Below the pieces are notes generated by a model, which saw nothing but the letters and a program-made list of their open reading frames with translations, had not been told where the DNA came from and ran no database searches. The position numbers were made by a program, and so were the translations under genes. A DNA stretch of 64,000 nucleotides from positions 1-64,000 of the forward strand of contig NZ_SWCM01000015.1 of assembly GCF_005116645.1 (NCBI RefSeq), given 5' to 3'. Shown here in pieces: positions 46,600 to 56,196 of the stretch. Origin of the DNA: Desulfopila sp. IMCC35006. Its GTDB lineage: Bacteria; Desulfobacterota; Desulfobulbia; Desulfobulbales; Desulfocapsaceae. Numbering within the stretch: position 1 is the stretch's first letter; the number at the start of each line of letters is the position of its first letter.

Positions 46600-49500
46600 T
46601 TACGGTGCCAATGTCACCGAAATATTATCGAAACTGATTGGTTGATTTGAAACATCCAAAGCTATCAGCCCGCTACCATACGTATTGTCCGATGCACTGA
46701 TGACCAATTGATTGTCTACGTACACTTCGATCAGATCATTTGAAAAACTCATTCTAAAATTGTATTGCACACCGGCAGTGAAGTTAATCCCGCTGGCAAC
46801 GGCCAGTTGCGTTAACCCGGGGGAGTCAACATTCCACGCCGATACCCGCCAAAGGATAATCTGTCCGTTGGCCGGATAGAGCCAGACTGCGTATCCCTCT
46901 CCGGTTGCCGGGTTTATACGTCCACGGATACCTCCGGGGTAGTTTTTGAGCGACTTAAGCTGAATACTCACGTCCAGCGTATAATTCTGCCAACTGGCGT
47001 CGCCTGTGTAGGATTGAGTATGACCTCCTCCATTGTATAGGTAGCTGCCTGAAGCCACGCTCCAGCCGGTCGCATGGCCGAGCGGAGAGATGTTCCACCC
47101 CGACGCGTTGCCGTCTGAAAAGTCATCGCTGAAAGAAGTTGTTCCAGTAGCCACGTAAAGGAATCCGTTGGTCAATGTTGCTTGACCAAAGGAAGTCGTT
47201 ATCAAAATATCGGAAGATCCGGCAAGTCCGGCAGGTGTGACGATCCTGATTGTGTTCGAATCAATCACAGAAATATTGCCTGCAAGTACCCCTCCGACCG
47301 TGACGACGCTCCCGGAGGTGAAACCACTGCCTGAAATTTCGACATTCGTACCACCTCCCGTTGGACCAAAAGCAGGATTGACGCCAAGTATTTCGGGTTG
47401 GATCGGTATAATAGCCACGGTGACAGGTACCTGAGCAACTACCGTTCCGTTCGCAACCGTTATCGATGTGCTGCCGTTGGCAACAGCGGTAAGCCTGCCA
47501 GCGGTATCCGTCACGACCACATTCGGATTTCCAGACGAATATTGGGTGTTTGGATCATTCGACAGAGGTTGGCTTGATCCATCGGAGAAGAGCCCGGTTA
47601 CCGTTAACTGCTGCACTTGGCCCAGTTGTGTCATAGTAATGGTGGAGGGGGCTATGCTTAGGCTAGTGAGCTGCGGTTGGCTCGGTATAATAGCCACAGT
47701 GACAGGTACCTGAGCAACTACCGTTCCGTTCGCAACCGTTATTGATGTGTTACCGTTGGCAACAGCGGTAAGTCGGCCAGCGGTATCCGTCACGACCACA
47801 TTCGGATTTCCAGACGAATATTGGGTGTTTGGATCATTCGACAGAGGTTGGCTTGATCCATCGGAGAAGAGCCCGGTCACCGTTAACTGCTGCACTTGGC
47901 CCAATTGCGTCATAGTAATGGTGGAGGGGGCTATGCTTAGGCTAGTGAGCTGCGGTTGTACGGGTTGGCCTAATGTTACCACGACATCATCGAATTGTAT
48001 GGGTTGGTTGGAGACATCCAATGCCACCAGGCCATTGCTAAAAGATGCGTCTGTAGCAGATATCAGCAGAGCCTCATCGAGAAAAATTTCTATTTGATTG
48101 CCAACAACAACCATGCGCAGTTGATGGTAACTGACGTTGTCAAAGTTAACATTTCCAGCGGTGCCGAGTTGGGTCAGGCCCGGACTGTCTATATTCCATG
48201 CAGTTGTTTTCCAAAGTATTACCGATCGGTTGGCAGGATATAGCCATACCGCATAGGATGCACCAGTATTCGGATTGACACGGGCACGAATGCCGCCAGG
48301 GTAGTTACTGAGCGATGTCAGCTTGAATTTGACATCCAGCGTATAATCTGTCCAGGTGGCATCGCCCGTATAGGACTGGGTATGTCCTCCTCCATTGTAA
48401 TTGTAACTGCCTGAAGCCACGCTCCAGCCGGTCGCATGTCCGAGCGGAGAAATGTTCCACCCCGACGCGTTGCCGTCGTTGAAGTCATCGGCAAAAGCAA
48501 AACTGCCTGAGGCGATGAAACGGAATCCTCCATCCAAAGTGTTTGTTCCGGTTTCGGTGGTGACTGAGACCAATGCCGGACCCTCTACACCCGGAGGAGT
48601 GATGGCCGTGATAGAATTGGCATTATTGACGATAACACCGGAAGCTGCCGCTCCCCCTATGCTTACGGTGGAAAGAGGGGTGAAACCTGTACCGATGATC
48701 TCTACCGCAGTGCCACCACTGGTGGCACCGAATGATGGGCTCACACTGGTGATCAGGGGGGCGATCGGGGCAATTTGAACTGTTACCGGCACCGTTGTTG
48801 TAAATGTGCCATTTTGAACTGTAACTGATATGAAGCCATCCTGGAAAGCAGTGATCAGTCCGCCGGCATCAACATTGGCGATGTTTGCATTACTGGTTTG
48901 ATATATTGTTGCTGCATTGGAAGTCAGATCGCTCGTGCTCCCATCGCTGTATTGTCCACTTACCTGAAGCTGACGTGTTTCCAACCGTTGGCTCAAGCTG
49001 ACGGAGGATGGTGTTGCAACAATTCCCGTCAATTGTGGAGGTGCTGGAGCACCGCCAAAGGTTACAACGACATCATCGAACTCAATTGGCTGGTTTTCTA
49101 CATCTAGAGCAATCAATCCATTGGTGTAGCTTGAATCAGTTGTTGTGATAATAGGTGCGCCATCGTAATAAACTGTGATCTGGTTGCCATTAAAAGCCAT
49201 TCTAAGCAAGTGGAATGCCGTAGTATCGAATGTGATTCCAGATGCTTGGCCAAGCTGAGTGAGACCCGGATTATCAATGAACCAGGCTGTTGCTTTCCAG
49301 AGAACAATTTGTCCGGAGGCCGGATAGAGCCAGACGGCGTAACTGGCCCCCGTGGTACTGTTTACCCTGCCGCGAATCCCGCCGGGATAGTTGTTAAGAT
49401 TGGCTAAACGAAATTTCACGTCTAACGTGTAGTCACCCCAGCTGCTGTCTCCTGAATAGGATTGGGTATGCCCTGAGCCGTCATAGCTGTATATACCATT

Positions 49501-52161
49501 GACAACATCCCATCCTGCTGCCCTGCCCAGTGGGGAAATTGCCCAACCTGAAGCGGTGCCGGAAGTGAAATCATCGGAGAACAGCAGACTACCGGATGCG
49601 ATATACTGAAAACCGTTGTTATATGAGGCGCTGCCAACCGAATTAGTCAGCGTTATGTTGACGAAACCTGCGGAGCCGGCAGGGGTAACCACGTCCAGTC
49701 TATTACTATTTACATAAGAGACTGACAAAGCCGCAGTCCCGGCAAACAACACTGTGCTTCCTGCCTCGAATCCCTGGCCGGTAATGGTAACTAAAGTACC
49801 ACCCGCCTCCGACCCGGCGCTAGGACTTAGAGAGGAAACGACAGGTGGTCCAATATAGGTAAACCCGTTTTCAAGTACAGCTGATCCGGTATCGCTTACC
49901 ACGGTAACGGTGGCACCACCAGTTGGTCCTGGAGGTGTAGTCGCGGTTATGGTATTGGCATCCACAACCGTAATGGCAAGGGCGGGATTGCTGCCAACCA
50001 ATACGTCACTGACATTTAATTCACCGTCAACGGTAAAATTGCTACCGCTGATGGTAAATGGAGTACCCCCATTAGAGGTACCCTGTCCGGGAGTAATACC
50101 CGAAATAGTTGGCGGGGAGGGGATTATGGGAAGGGTGAGGGTTGTCCCACCGGTGAAGGCGGGAATAGTCACATAAGCACCTTCTGATTGCTGATCGGGA
50201 AAGACCAGAACCTGGGTATTCACCGGAGCCCCGTCAGCGGTTGTGGTGTTGCCGCTGAAATTGTAGGTCAGTTGACTGTTATCAAAGGTGATCGAGTTCA
50301 ACATCGACTTGTTCCGGGCATAGATATAATCGCCCATTTGTTCCATGAATACATGGTGAACCCCGTTCTGATTCAACCAGTTGGACGTTTGCTGGATAAC
50401 CTGTCTACGATCCTGTACCGAAGAATCGGCATAGTTGCTGCCATCGTGAGTGTAAACCTGAAAAGGTGCAAGGGAAGACCAGAAGCGCCACGTGGCCCGC
50501 GTAAACATATCAACGCTGTCTGCAACACCAAAATTATTAGTGCCATAGGCGTTTGGCCAGGCAATATCCGGACGACTAAAAAGGTTGTCGTCATGATACT
50601 GGGTAGAGAACAGATAAAAGGTCTGAGACGGGAGGCCGGCACGACTATTTATTACCAGGTCATCGGCAAAGAAAAACGGATAGTCCTCATCCTGGGTTAC
50701 TTTAGGTGGTTTCTCGTACAACCAGAAGGGACGAGGACTGAGTCGTTCGGCTCCTCCGTAAAAGGTGGGATCGAACCAGGGATTTTGAAAGCCCGGTCTT
50801 ATTATAGTGGTGACATATCTGAACCCCAGCGAATGCCACGCATCATAACCAATATTGTCACTCAGGTCCCAGAAATGACCGACAAGTGATCTGGAGAACG
50901 AGGGAATCGGTTGATCTGTGCTGGCAGTGCCCTGTTGTTTCCATGCCAGAACACTCGAGAGATTGGCTTGCCATTGTGCGTCGGTAAGTCCACCGTTGCT
51001 ACCGTCCCAGTACAGGTTCCCATAGTCAATGTGACCAAATGAATGCGGTGATATCTGCAGCAGACTGTTTTGGATATCGGTAATAACCGAAGCCCGTTCT
51101 TCTGAAGGCATCCAATCCGGCATAATAAAGCCGGTAGGCTTCCACGGTCCACCAACTCCGTTGGCGGTGACTTGACCGGTTAAGTCGGTGTTATACAAAT
51201 CCGGGATGCGATAGGCCCAATCCAAAACTTGATCGTCCATTTGGAATGACCATAATCTGGGATAACCTCGAATTACAAAAGGTTTGCGGGCAGCCCAGAC
51301 CAGACTCCGCCAGAAGAGGTCATCCACTCCCATTAAAAATCCGAAACGATCCGCCTTTAAATATTCAAGCGTGCCAAACTGAACCGCTCGCCCCTGGCCG
51401 TAATGAGTTGCAGTGATTAGTGGATCTGAACCGAGGTAGGCAATTACAGTCCCTGGCCCTCCGTTCAGAACTGTTGCTGCTGATGTTTGAATTAATCTAT
51501 TAGCATCTTCATGGAAAGAATAGACGATGTCTCCAGCAGGATCGCCCATGAATTTTTGTTGTAAACCGGCTATGTAATGTGGGTTGGTGCCATTTGGGGT
51601 GACAGACAAGGGCACAGTGATCGATGATGCTGGAGTGCCGACAAAAGAGCCGTTGCTCCCGAAAATTTCTTGAATATAAGGTTTTGCGCCAATACTCTGA
51701 TCCCAGTCAAGGTTTACTAAACCTGAACCTGCTGCCACCGCAGAGGCAATTGCATTTTGCCAGGCAGTGGACAAAAAAACATTTTTATGTCCGACCAAAA
51801 TCAAATGGCGATCGGCTAAATCTGTCGGAGGTGCCGTTGCAGATATATCAATAATTTCATAAGGGACTTGCAAATGTTCAAGATACCTTTCAGGATATCT
51901 TTGGAATTCACCAGGATTTAACGGATCCGGATTGTACCCGTTTACATTGGTTGAGTCGATCAGGACCGCAACCGTAAGAATACTACTTTCCGCAGTTCTT
52001 ATTACTGGAAAAAGTACGATTGAAGAAAGGCAGCAAATTATTAAAAAGGCAAGCTTCACTGTCCTTATTAGAGGTTTACGTCTTTTCTCTTTCCAGTTGT
52101 AATTGGAATTCAACAGATAGTGTTGAAGTGTATAACTGATATTTTTATTAAATATAAGCAT
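46600..52161 (-). CDS. Giant secreted multidomain protein with IPT/TIG, Big2 and concanavalin-like repeats
   Basis: 1853 residues. A hydrophobic stretch (LAFLIICCLSSIVLFPVIRT, about 37-56) serves as signal peptide. Residues about 60-300 resemble a Rossmann-like, amidotransferase-like fold (LTVAVLIDSTNVNGYNPDP, HLILVGHKNVFLS). About 300-660 contains LWSFQMDDQVLDW and SFGHIDYGNLYWDG, suggesting a NodB-like deacetylase-related core. From about 690: two IPT/TIG domains, then repeated units of a beta-sandwich (SLLFSDDFTSGTASGWAISP, three copies), Big2 domains and IPT/TIG domains. Two of the Big2 modules are nearly identical tandem copies. A sigma-54-type site precedes the gene. It is probably an exported matrix or polymer-modifying protein; no sorting tail is present. 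Confidence 0.82.
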   Translation of the reverse strand: MLIFNKNISYTLQHYLLNSNYNWKEKRRKPLIRTVKLAFLIICCLSSIVLFPVIRTAESSILTVAVLIDSTNVNGYNPDPLNPGEFQRYPERYLEHLQVPYEIIDISATAPPTDLADRHLILVGHKNVFLSTAWQNAIASAVAAGSGLVNLDWDQSIGAKPYIQEIFGSNGSFVGTPASSITVPLSVTPNGTNPHYIAGLQQKFMGDPAGDIVYSFHEDANRLIQTSAATVLNGGPGTVIAYLGSDPLITATHYGQGRAVQFGTLEYLKADRFGFLMGVDDLFWRSLVWAARKPFVIRGYPRLWSFQMDDQVLDWAYRIPDLYNTDLTGQVTANGVGGPWKPTGFIMPDWMPSEERASVITDIQNSLLQISPHSFGHIDYGNLYWDGSNGGLTDAQWQANLSSVLAWKQQGTASTDQPIPSFSRSLVGHFWDLSDNIGYDAWHSLGFRYVTTIIRPGFQNPWFDPTFYGGAERLSPRPFWLYEKPPKVTQDEDYPFFFADDLVINSRAGLPSQTFYLFSTQYHDDNLFSRPDIAWPNAYGTNNFGVADSVDMFTRATWRFWSSLAPFQVYTHDGSNYADSSVQDRRQVIQQTSNWLNQNGVHHVFMEQMGDYIYARNKSMLNSITFDNSQLTYNFSGNTTTADGAPVNTQVLVFPDQQSEGAYVTIPAFTGGTTLTLPIIPSPPTISGITPGQGTSNGGTPFTISGSNFTVDGELNVSDVLVGSNPALAITVVDANTITATTPPGPTGGATVTVVSDTGSAVLENGFTYIGPPVVSSLSPSAGSEAGGTLVTITGQGFEAGSTVLFAGTAALSVSYVNSNRLDVVTPAGSAGFVNITLTNSVGSASYNNGFQYIASGSLLFSDDFTSGTASGWAISPLGRAAGWDVVNGIYSYDGSGHTQSYSGDSSWGDYTLDVKFRLANLNNYPGGIRGRVNSTTGASYAVWLYPASGQIVLWKATAWFIDNPGLTQLGQASGITFDTTAFHLLRMAFNGNQITVYYDGAPIITTTDSSYTNGLIALDVENQPIEFDDVVVTFGGAPAPPQLTGIVATPSSVSLSQRLETRQLQVSGQYSDGSTSDLTSNAATIYQTSNANIANVDAGGLITAFQDGFISVTVQNGTFTTTVPVTVQIAPIAPLITSVSPSFGATSGGTAVEIIGTGFTPLSTVSIGGAAASGVIVNNANSITAITPPGVEGPALVSVTTETGTNTLDGGFRFIASGSFAFADDFNDGNASGWNISPLGHATGWSVASGSYNYNGGGHTQSYTGDATWTDYTLDVKFKLTSLSNYPGGIRARVNPNTGASYAVWLYPANRSVILWKTTAWNIDSPGLTQLGTAGNVNFDNVSYHQLRMVVVGNQIEIFLDEALLISATDASFSNGLVALDVSNQPIQFDDVVVTLGQPVQPQLTSLSIAPSTITMTQLGQVQQLTVTGLFSDGSSQPLSNDPNTQYSSGNPNVVVTDTAGRLTAVANGNTSITVANGTVVAQVPVTVAIIPSQPQLTSLSIAPSTITMTQLGQVQQLTVTGLFSDGSSQPLSNDPNTQYSSGNPNVVVTDTAGRLTAVANGSTSITVANGTVVAQVPVTVAIIPIQPEILGVNPAFGPTGGGTNVEISGSGFTSGSVVTVGGVLAGNISVIDSNTIRIVTPAGLAGSSDILITTSFGQATLTNGFLYVATGTTSFSDDFSDGNASGWNISPLGHATGWSVASGSYLYNGGGHTQSYTGDASWQNYTLDVSIQLKSLKNYPGGIRGRINPATGEGYAVWLYPANGQIILWRVSAWNVDSPGLTQLAVASGINFTAGVQYNFRMSFSNDLIEVYVDNQLVISASDNTYGSGLIALDVSNQPISFDNISVTLAP
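47405..47962 (-). repeat. Two tandem 279-bp coding repeats (Big2 modules)
   Basis: Positions 47405-47683 and 47684-47962 are nearly identical over 279 bases (93 codons) with few differences, such as Asn/Ser in VANG(N/S)TSITV. Both encode a Big2-type Ig domain beginning QPQLTSLSIAPSTITMTQLG. The low divergence points to a recent internal duplication or gene conversion. Confidence 0.92.
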
Positions 52162-52289
52162 GTTATCCTCGTATTATATGTTTTTCAAGGGTATGTGTAA
52201 CCCCCCTGTATCCTGTAGGAGTATCTGCTTCTGTGGTCATCACCAATTTTGAGCTATAGATCAACTGTTCATTGATTTACAGGCTAATG

Positions 52290-52306
52290 TTGCATATTTC
52301 AGGCCA
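52290..52306 (-). promoter_or_regulatory. Sigma-54-type promoter of the giant secreted protein gene
   Basis: On the minus strand TGGCCTGAAATATGCAA has GG (52305-52304) and GC (52293-52292) ten bases apart. It lies about 130 bases upstream of the ATG at 52161, giving a leader of about 120 nt. TGGC and TGCAA match consensus; the middle is less conserved. Confidence 0.55.
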
Positions 52307-52549
52307 AATTTAATCGAATCATCAATTTTTCTTCAATTTGCATAATGTCATTGACAATTAAGCAGTTAGATGGGTGCCAGATCAAATAATCTTGCCAGAT
52401 TAAAGCAATGTCCCAAAAAACATGGGAATGTGATTCCGGAAAACTGAAAATTATTCTTAAAAACGGAAATTGAAAAGTGATTTAGTTTAAATATGTTATG
52501 ATTGCCCTCTTTGTCAATGTGAGTGGTATTAAATAATTCAGCAGAATCC

Positions 52550-52665
52550 AAGGCCAAAGTGGCAATGGCTCAGCGTTTTGATGGGCATCTCCAGATTACA
52601 GCATGGAAGCAACAACTCAGTGAACGAGTAGATTAGGTATTTAACGGTGCTGCTTGACTCTACCA
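52550..52665 (+). pseudogene. IS3-type OrfA remnant
   Basis: Translation gives AKVAMAQRFDGHLQITAWKQ followed by QLSERVD, an in-frame stop and VFNGAA, matching the helix-turn-helix end of IS3-family OrfA (QITAWKKQLLE region). The start and the rest of the element are missing. The remaining sequence of the 898-base gap 52162-53059 has no gene apart from the hairpin at 52851. Confidence 0.5.
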
Positions 52666-52850
52666 TCAACTCTGGCAATCTTCCGGAGGTGGAGGCAGGA
52701 TCTTCCGTATCAATGGTGTATACTTGGAAATCGCAATAAAATTGTGGATTCCTGCTGGCAAATATCGATGGCTCGGAGACTTTTACTTGGGGCTTGTACG
52801 CAAATACCTTTGATAAAAGGGGATTGTCGAGGTGGGAACAAAGAAGTGGT

Positions 52851-52927
52851 CCCAGTAAAACCAAAACCCCAGTCTAGTCGGTATGGTGGTTAAAATCCGA
52901 CAAGACTGGGGTTTTGGTTTTACTGGG
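52851..52927. repeat. Long hairpin, 31-bp arms, downstream of a secreted-protein gene
   Basis: CCCAGTAAAACCAAAACCCC and the following 11 bases (52851-52881) pair with 52897-52927 with one mismatch, around a 15-base loop. There is no T-run on either side. A degraded copy occurs at 58240-58310 in the same position relative to the paralogous gene, so it was duplicated with it. It lies about 130 bases after the stop. Confidence 0.9.
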
Positions 52928-53059
52928 AGTTTTGAGTAGACTTTCAGCGGCTTGGCGTTCTTCTTTTTAATCTCAGAATATTTTTAAATATGATCGTTTG
53001 TACTCGTCGGGGAAATACATACCCGGCACCCCAGTCTTCCATTGCTTCAGGACCCTGGC

Positions 53060-55255
53060 CTAAGGGGTGAACACCACATCAACCCAGTAATTAGAGGCAT
53101 TCCAGGTTTGATTAGGAAATCCACCATTTCCATAAAGATAGACACCATTGCCGCCACTTTCACTATTGGTCAAAGCCCTCAGGAGAGGTTTCTCAAAACC
53201 GGAGCCATTAAAATAGCCTACGTCAAACGAGTAGAACCCCGTATTTGTGTGATAGGAAGCTACATAGGTCGTGTTAGCCATGATTGCCACTGGCACTGAA
53301 AACGCTTGGTACTGCCACCCGGAGGCGGTCTCGTTGGCAAAGGTCACGCTGGCCAGTAACTTCCCGCTCGCAGTCCATAAATTTCCGAGGTGAATACCGG
53401 TGTTGCCTGGCCCTTTGTAGAAACGAATTCCCGTAATGTATCCGTCTACCGAACTTTGGAACTTCATCCCTAACTCCACAGAACTGGTATCATTAGCAGT
53501 AAGAATCGCAGGAGTGACCGTTTCATCCCAGATACTGGTCATATTGGTTACGCCGTCATTACCTGGCATATCGGCTGCGCCATCAGCACTGATGGTGAAG
53601 TACCCTATAACTTCAGTGGTATGGTTTGTTTCTGAATCCTTTGACCGTTCTTCTTCAATTTTTATCTGGGTTGCAGTCTGCGACATCTTTTGTGTGCGTA
53701 CTGCCGCGGTGTCACCACCATAGGTGGACTGCATACTGGCGAAAAAGAATGGCAGATCCGGAAATGCAGTCTGGAAAGAGAGATTGAACCAATTTTGATC
53801 GACGCTTCTGGTCGTGATGCCGGCTTCATACAGGAGGCCGTACACTTCACCCTGGCCGGGTTCCCAGGCGATGTAGCCGATGGTTTCCGCTTCAGGGTGT
53901 TTACTTTGGGTCGATTCCTGTTCTTGTATCTTATGACTAAATGAGAGTTTATTGATATTTTGCACCCTGTTGGTTATTGCATCGGTTCCTTTATCCGACA
54001 TGATCTGGGTCAGAATGACCGGGGTGTCGTTATAGGTTTGTTTCAAGGTAACCTTCTGGAAGGAAGTGGTTCCGGTAAAACTGCCTGATTCTACCTTGAT
54101 TCCGTTTTCGAGGGTATATGTTCCTTTTTCTAGTACAATATAGCTGACGGTTTCCGGTGCATGAGATCCGTCCAGGTAGTCCCATTCTTGAATACGGATT
54201 TCAAAACCTTCCTTGTCGATATTGCGAATACGTACCAGGGCCGGATCGGTGCCGTTTACCGTAGGTGGACTGGCAACAACGACAGGTTCGCTGAAACTGT
54301 TCTTGAAGAGTACTTTGACCCATTCCTGGTCGATGCTTACGGTGCCGACCTCAATATTGAAGTTCTTATTGGTGACAGCAGGCTGGCATTCAATGGTCTT
54401 AGTTGTGCTGGCTGTCGCCCCTTTGTCATCGGTTACCTGGAGGGAGACAATATAGGTATTTGCAATCGGGTAAGTGTGCTGAACTGCCCGACCGTTTCCT
54501 GTTGTACCATCTCCGAAATTCCAGATGTAGGAGACGATAGATCCATCGGGGTCGGATGATTGCGAAGCATCAAAAGAAACGACCAGAGGTGTTGTCTCCT
54601 GGGGCTGGCTGGTTGATATGGCAGCTGTGGGTATTTTGTTTGCGGGGGCTGTTTCGATCACGATGATGGGAGTACTTATACTACTGGAAAGCCCTTTATT
54701 GTCAATAACAGTGAGAGTGGCAGAATATGTTCCTGCGGCTGTAAAAGTATGAGACGTCGTCTGGCCGGTAGCCTGGGATCCGTCTCCGAATGTCCAGTTG
54801 TAACTCACTATTGATGTATTGGAAGAGGTCGAGGACGTCCCGTTAAAGGTTACGTTCAAAGGGGCATAACCGGCGGCCGTTGAGGATGAGACTACCGCAA
54901 TCGGTGGTGTCGGCGAGGTTGGTTCCGGAGCGGGTATTACAGGTACTGCTGGTATGATAAATGGAAAAGACGGCGATGCCGGGCTTTCTGTACCGTTGGC
55001 GTAATATGCTGTGAGGGAGAAATTGAATGAGCCCGCATCTGAGGGAAATGCGCAGGATATTTTCGATACACTTGGATCAGTCGTTGCGCACACCTCAACT
55101 TTTTCCTTGTACAGTTTGTAGCCAACAAGCTGGTTCGCCAGATAGTCTGGGGCTGTGAAGGAAAACTCAACGTCCAGCATGCGCATCTCAGCACCTATGG
55201 AAATGGTCGGGAAGAGAAGCAGGAGAAGTAAAAAAAACAGTGGTTTATTCTTCAT
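53060..55255 (-). CDS. Secreted PKD/lectin-like/DUF4082 protein
   Basis: 731 residues. A signal peptide is at 1-20 (KNKPLFFLLLLLLFPTISIG). An N-terminal Fn3-like segment (YLANQLVGYKLYKEKVEVCA) is followed by two PKD domains at about 115-200 and 205-295 (VSYNWTFGDGSQATGQTTSH, VSYIWNFGDGTTGNG). About 300-570 has repeats of an H-type lectin-like fold (VSIDQEWVKVLFKNSFSEPV, TQIMSDKGTDAITNRVQNIN). The end (about 590-731) is a DUF4082 domain (TSIWDETVTPAILTANDTSS). It probably binds surface carbohydrates outside the cell. The paralogue at 58443 shares its N-terminus, PKD and DUF4082 parts. A sigma-54-type site lies about 100 bases upstream. Confidence 0.85.
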   Translation of the reverse strand: MKNKPLFFLLLLLLFPTISIGAEMRMLDVEFSFTAPDYLANQLVGYKLYKEKVEVCATTDPSVSKISCAFPSDAGSFNFSLTAYYANGTESPASPSFPFIIPAVPVIPAPEPTSPTPPIAVVSSSTAAGYAPLNVTFNGTSSTSSNTSIVSYNWTFGDGSQATGQTTSHTFTAAGTYSATLTVIDNKGLSSSISTPIIVIETAPANKIPTAAISTSQPQETTPLVVSFDASQSSDPDGSIVSYIWNFGDGTTGNGRAVQHTYPIANTYIVSLQVTDDKGATASTTKTIECQPAVTNKNFNIEVGTVSIDQEWVKVLFKNSFSEPVVVASPPTVNGTDPALVRIRNIDKEGFEIRIQEWDYLDGSHAPETVSYIVLEKGTYTLENGIKVESGSFTGTTSFQKVTLKQTYNDTPVILTQIMSDKGTDAITNRVQNINKLSFSHKIQEQESTQSKHPEAETIGYIAWEPGQGEVYGLLYEAGITTRSVDQNWFNLSFQTAFPDLPFFFASMQSTYGGDTAAVRTQKMSQTATQIKIEEERSKDSETNHTTEVIGYFTISADGAADMPGNDGVTNMTSIWDETVTPAILTANDTSSVELGMKFQSSVDGYITGIRFYKGPGNTGIHLGNLWTASGKLLASVTFANETASGWQYQAFSVPVAIMANTTYVASYHTNTGFYSFDVGYFNGSGFEKPLLRALTNSESGGNGVYLYGNGGFPNQTWNASNYWVDVVFTP

Positions 55256-55352
55256 AATTTTGACGACCTTAGATAAACATTTAATAATCGCACGCCCCTT
55301 CTGTTACATCCATGATGAGGCGAGGTGACTGAGACACTCTGTGTAAAGCTAG

Positions 55353-55368
55353 AGCACAAAATGTGCCA
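55353..55368 (-). promoter_or_regulatory. Sigma-54-type promoter
   Basis: On the minus strand TGGCACATTTTGTGCT has GG at 55367-55366 and GC at 55355-55354, ten bases apart. It lies 98 bases upstream of the start of the PKD/DUF4082 gene, giving a leader of about 87 nt. The stretch 55256-55804 holds no gene that I can support. Confidence 0.65.
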
Positions 55369-55804
55369 GCATTCTCGCTAGTGAAAGTAATTGAGGTAAA
55401 TGTCTTAAGTATTAATATGTTAAGCTGGTTGGCAACCGCAAGGATGTCGGGGGTTCCCCTGAGAATTGGCGTTTCTTTGTGTAAGGATTGTTACGGAATT
55501 GTAATTGAAGCGGTTGTTGTTCGATGTGCTACGTCTCGTTCACTAATAACTGTTGGGGGCTGAACCGGAGGTGAAAAATTATCCATGCCCTGCAGGCATT
55601 GAGGGTTAAAACCAATATCGGATAACTCTAGGAAAGGTCGATATTGTGTGGGCCGATGTCGGTTATTGCAAAAATGATAATGTATCGTTTTGTGAAGCTC
55701 AAGATCGTGGAGAAGGGGATAGAAGATTTTCTATCGCATGGAGGTTGAGTCATACTGACATCCTGGTGATGGATTTTGAAATCATATACTGGCAACGGAA
55801 CTAT

Positions 55805-56170
55805 GGACATTTAAAGAGCTGGTAAAATATGCTCGCACACAAGGACCGGAAGCAGGCCATAGTTGTTTGGCTAAAGCTGTAAAGGCAATAATCTGGCGAA
55901 TTTTGAGTGCTGATTCCTAAAACCACACAAAATAGAATACTAGCTTGAGCGGCGTGAACTCGATTTTCAGTAAAAAATGCATGAAGTGCTCATGGGTTAT
56001 CTGGAAGTAAATTTACAAAATGACCAAATAAGCAATTCTCACCCCTCAATCATTGCGATCTCAGTTGATGAAAAACTAAGGGTTCAAGCCATTAAAAAAT
56101 ATTGCACCTGATTTTAATTCTGCTCCCGTAATTTATCGCTGGAAAAAATTCGATCTTGATTTGACTTAAT
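55805..56170 (+). pseudogene. IS630-type transposase remnant A
   Basis: The sequence reads, with frameshifts and a stop, as fragments LVKYARTQGPEAGHSCLAKA, LKPHKIEYYLERRELDF, KMHEVLMGYLEVNLQND and IIAISVDEKLRVQAI, which line up with the N-terminal and first catalytic (VDEKPG) parts of an IS630 transposase. It then jumps to SAPVIYRWKKFDLDLT, the C-terminal end. The middle with two catalytic residues is deleted. A related C-terminal copy is at 57870-58205. Confidence 0.7.
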
Positions 56171-56196
56171 TGTATATATATTAATGAACCGGAATA

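Noticed and set aside
47405-47962. Repeat pair as a CRISPR array
   Set aside because: The 279-bp units are in-frame protein modules with no short repeat/spacer pattern.
50188-50889. Open frame of 233 codons on the plus strand
   Set aside because: Antisense to the giant secreted protein, whose domains continue through this region without interruption.
52851-52927. Integron attC site or intrinsic terminator
   Set aside because: The arms lack attC core motifs (RYYYAAC/GTTRRRY), there is no integrase nearby, and no T-run follows the stem on either strand.
55363-55563. Small plus-strand gene upstream of the PKD/DUF4082 gene
   Set aside because: It overlaps the candidate sigma-54 site, has no ribosome binding site and no recognisable sequence.
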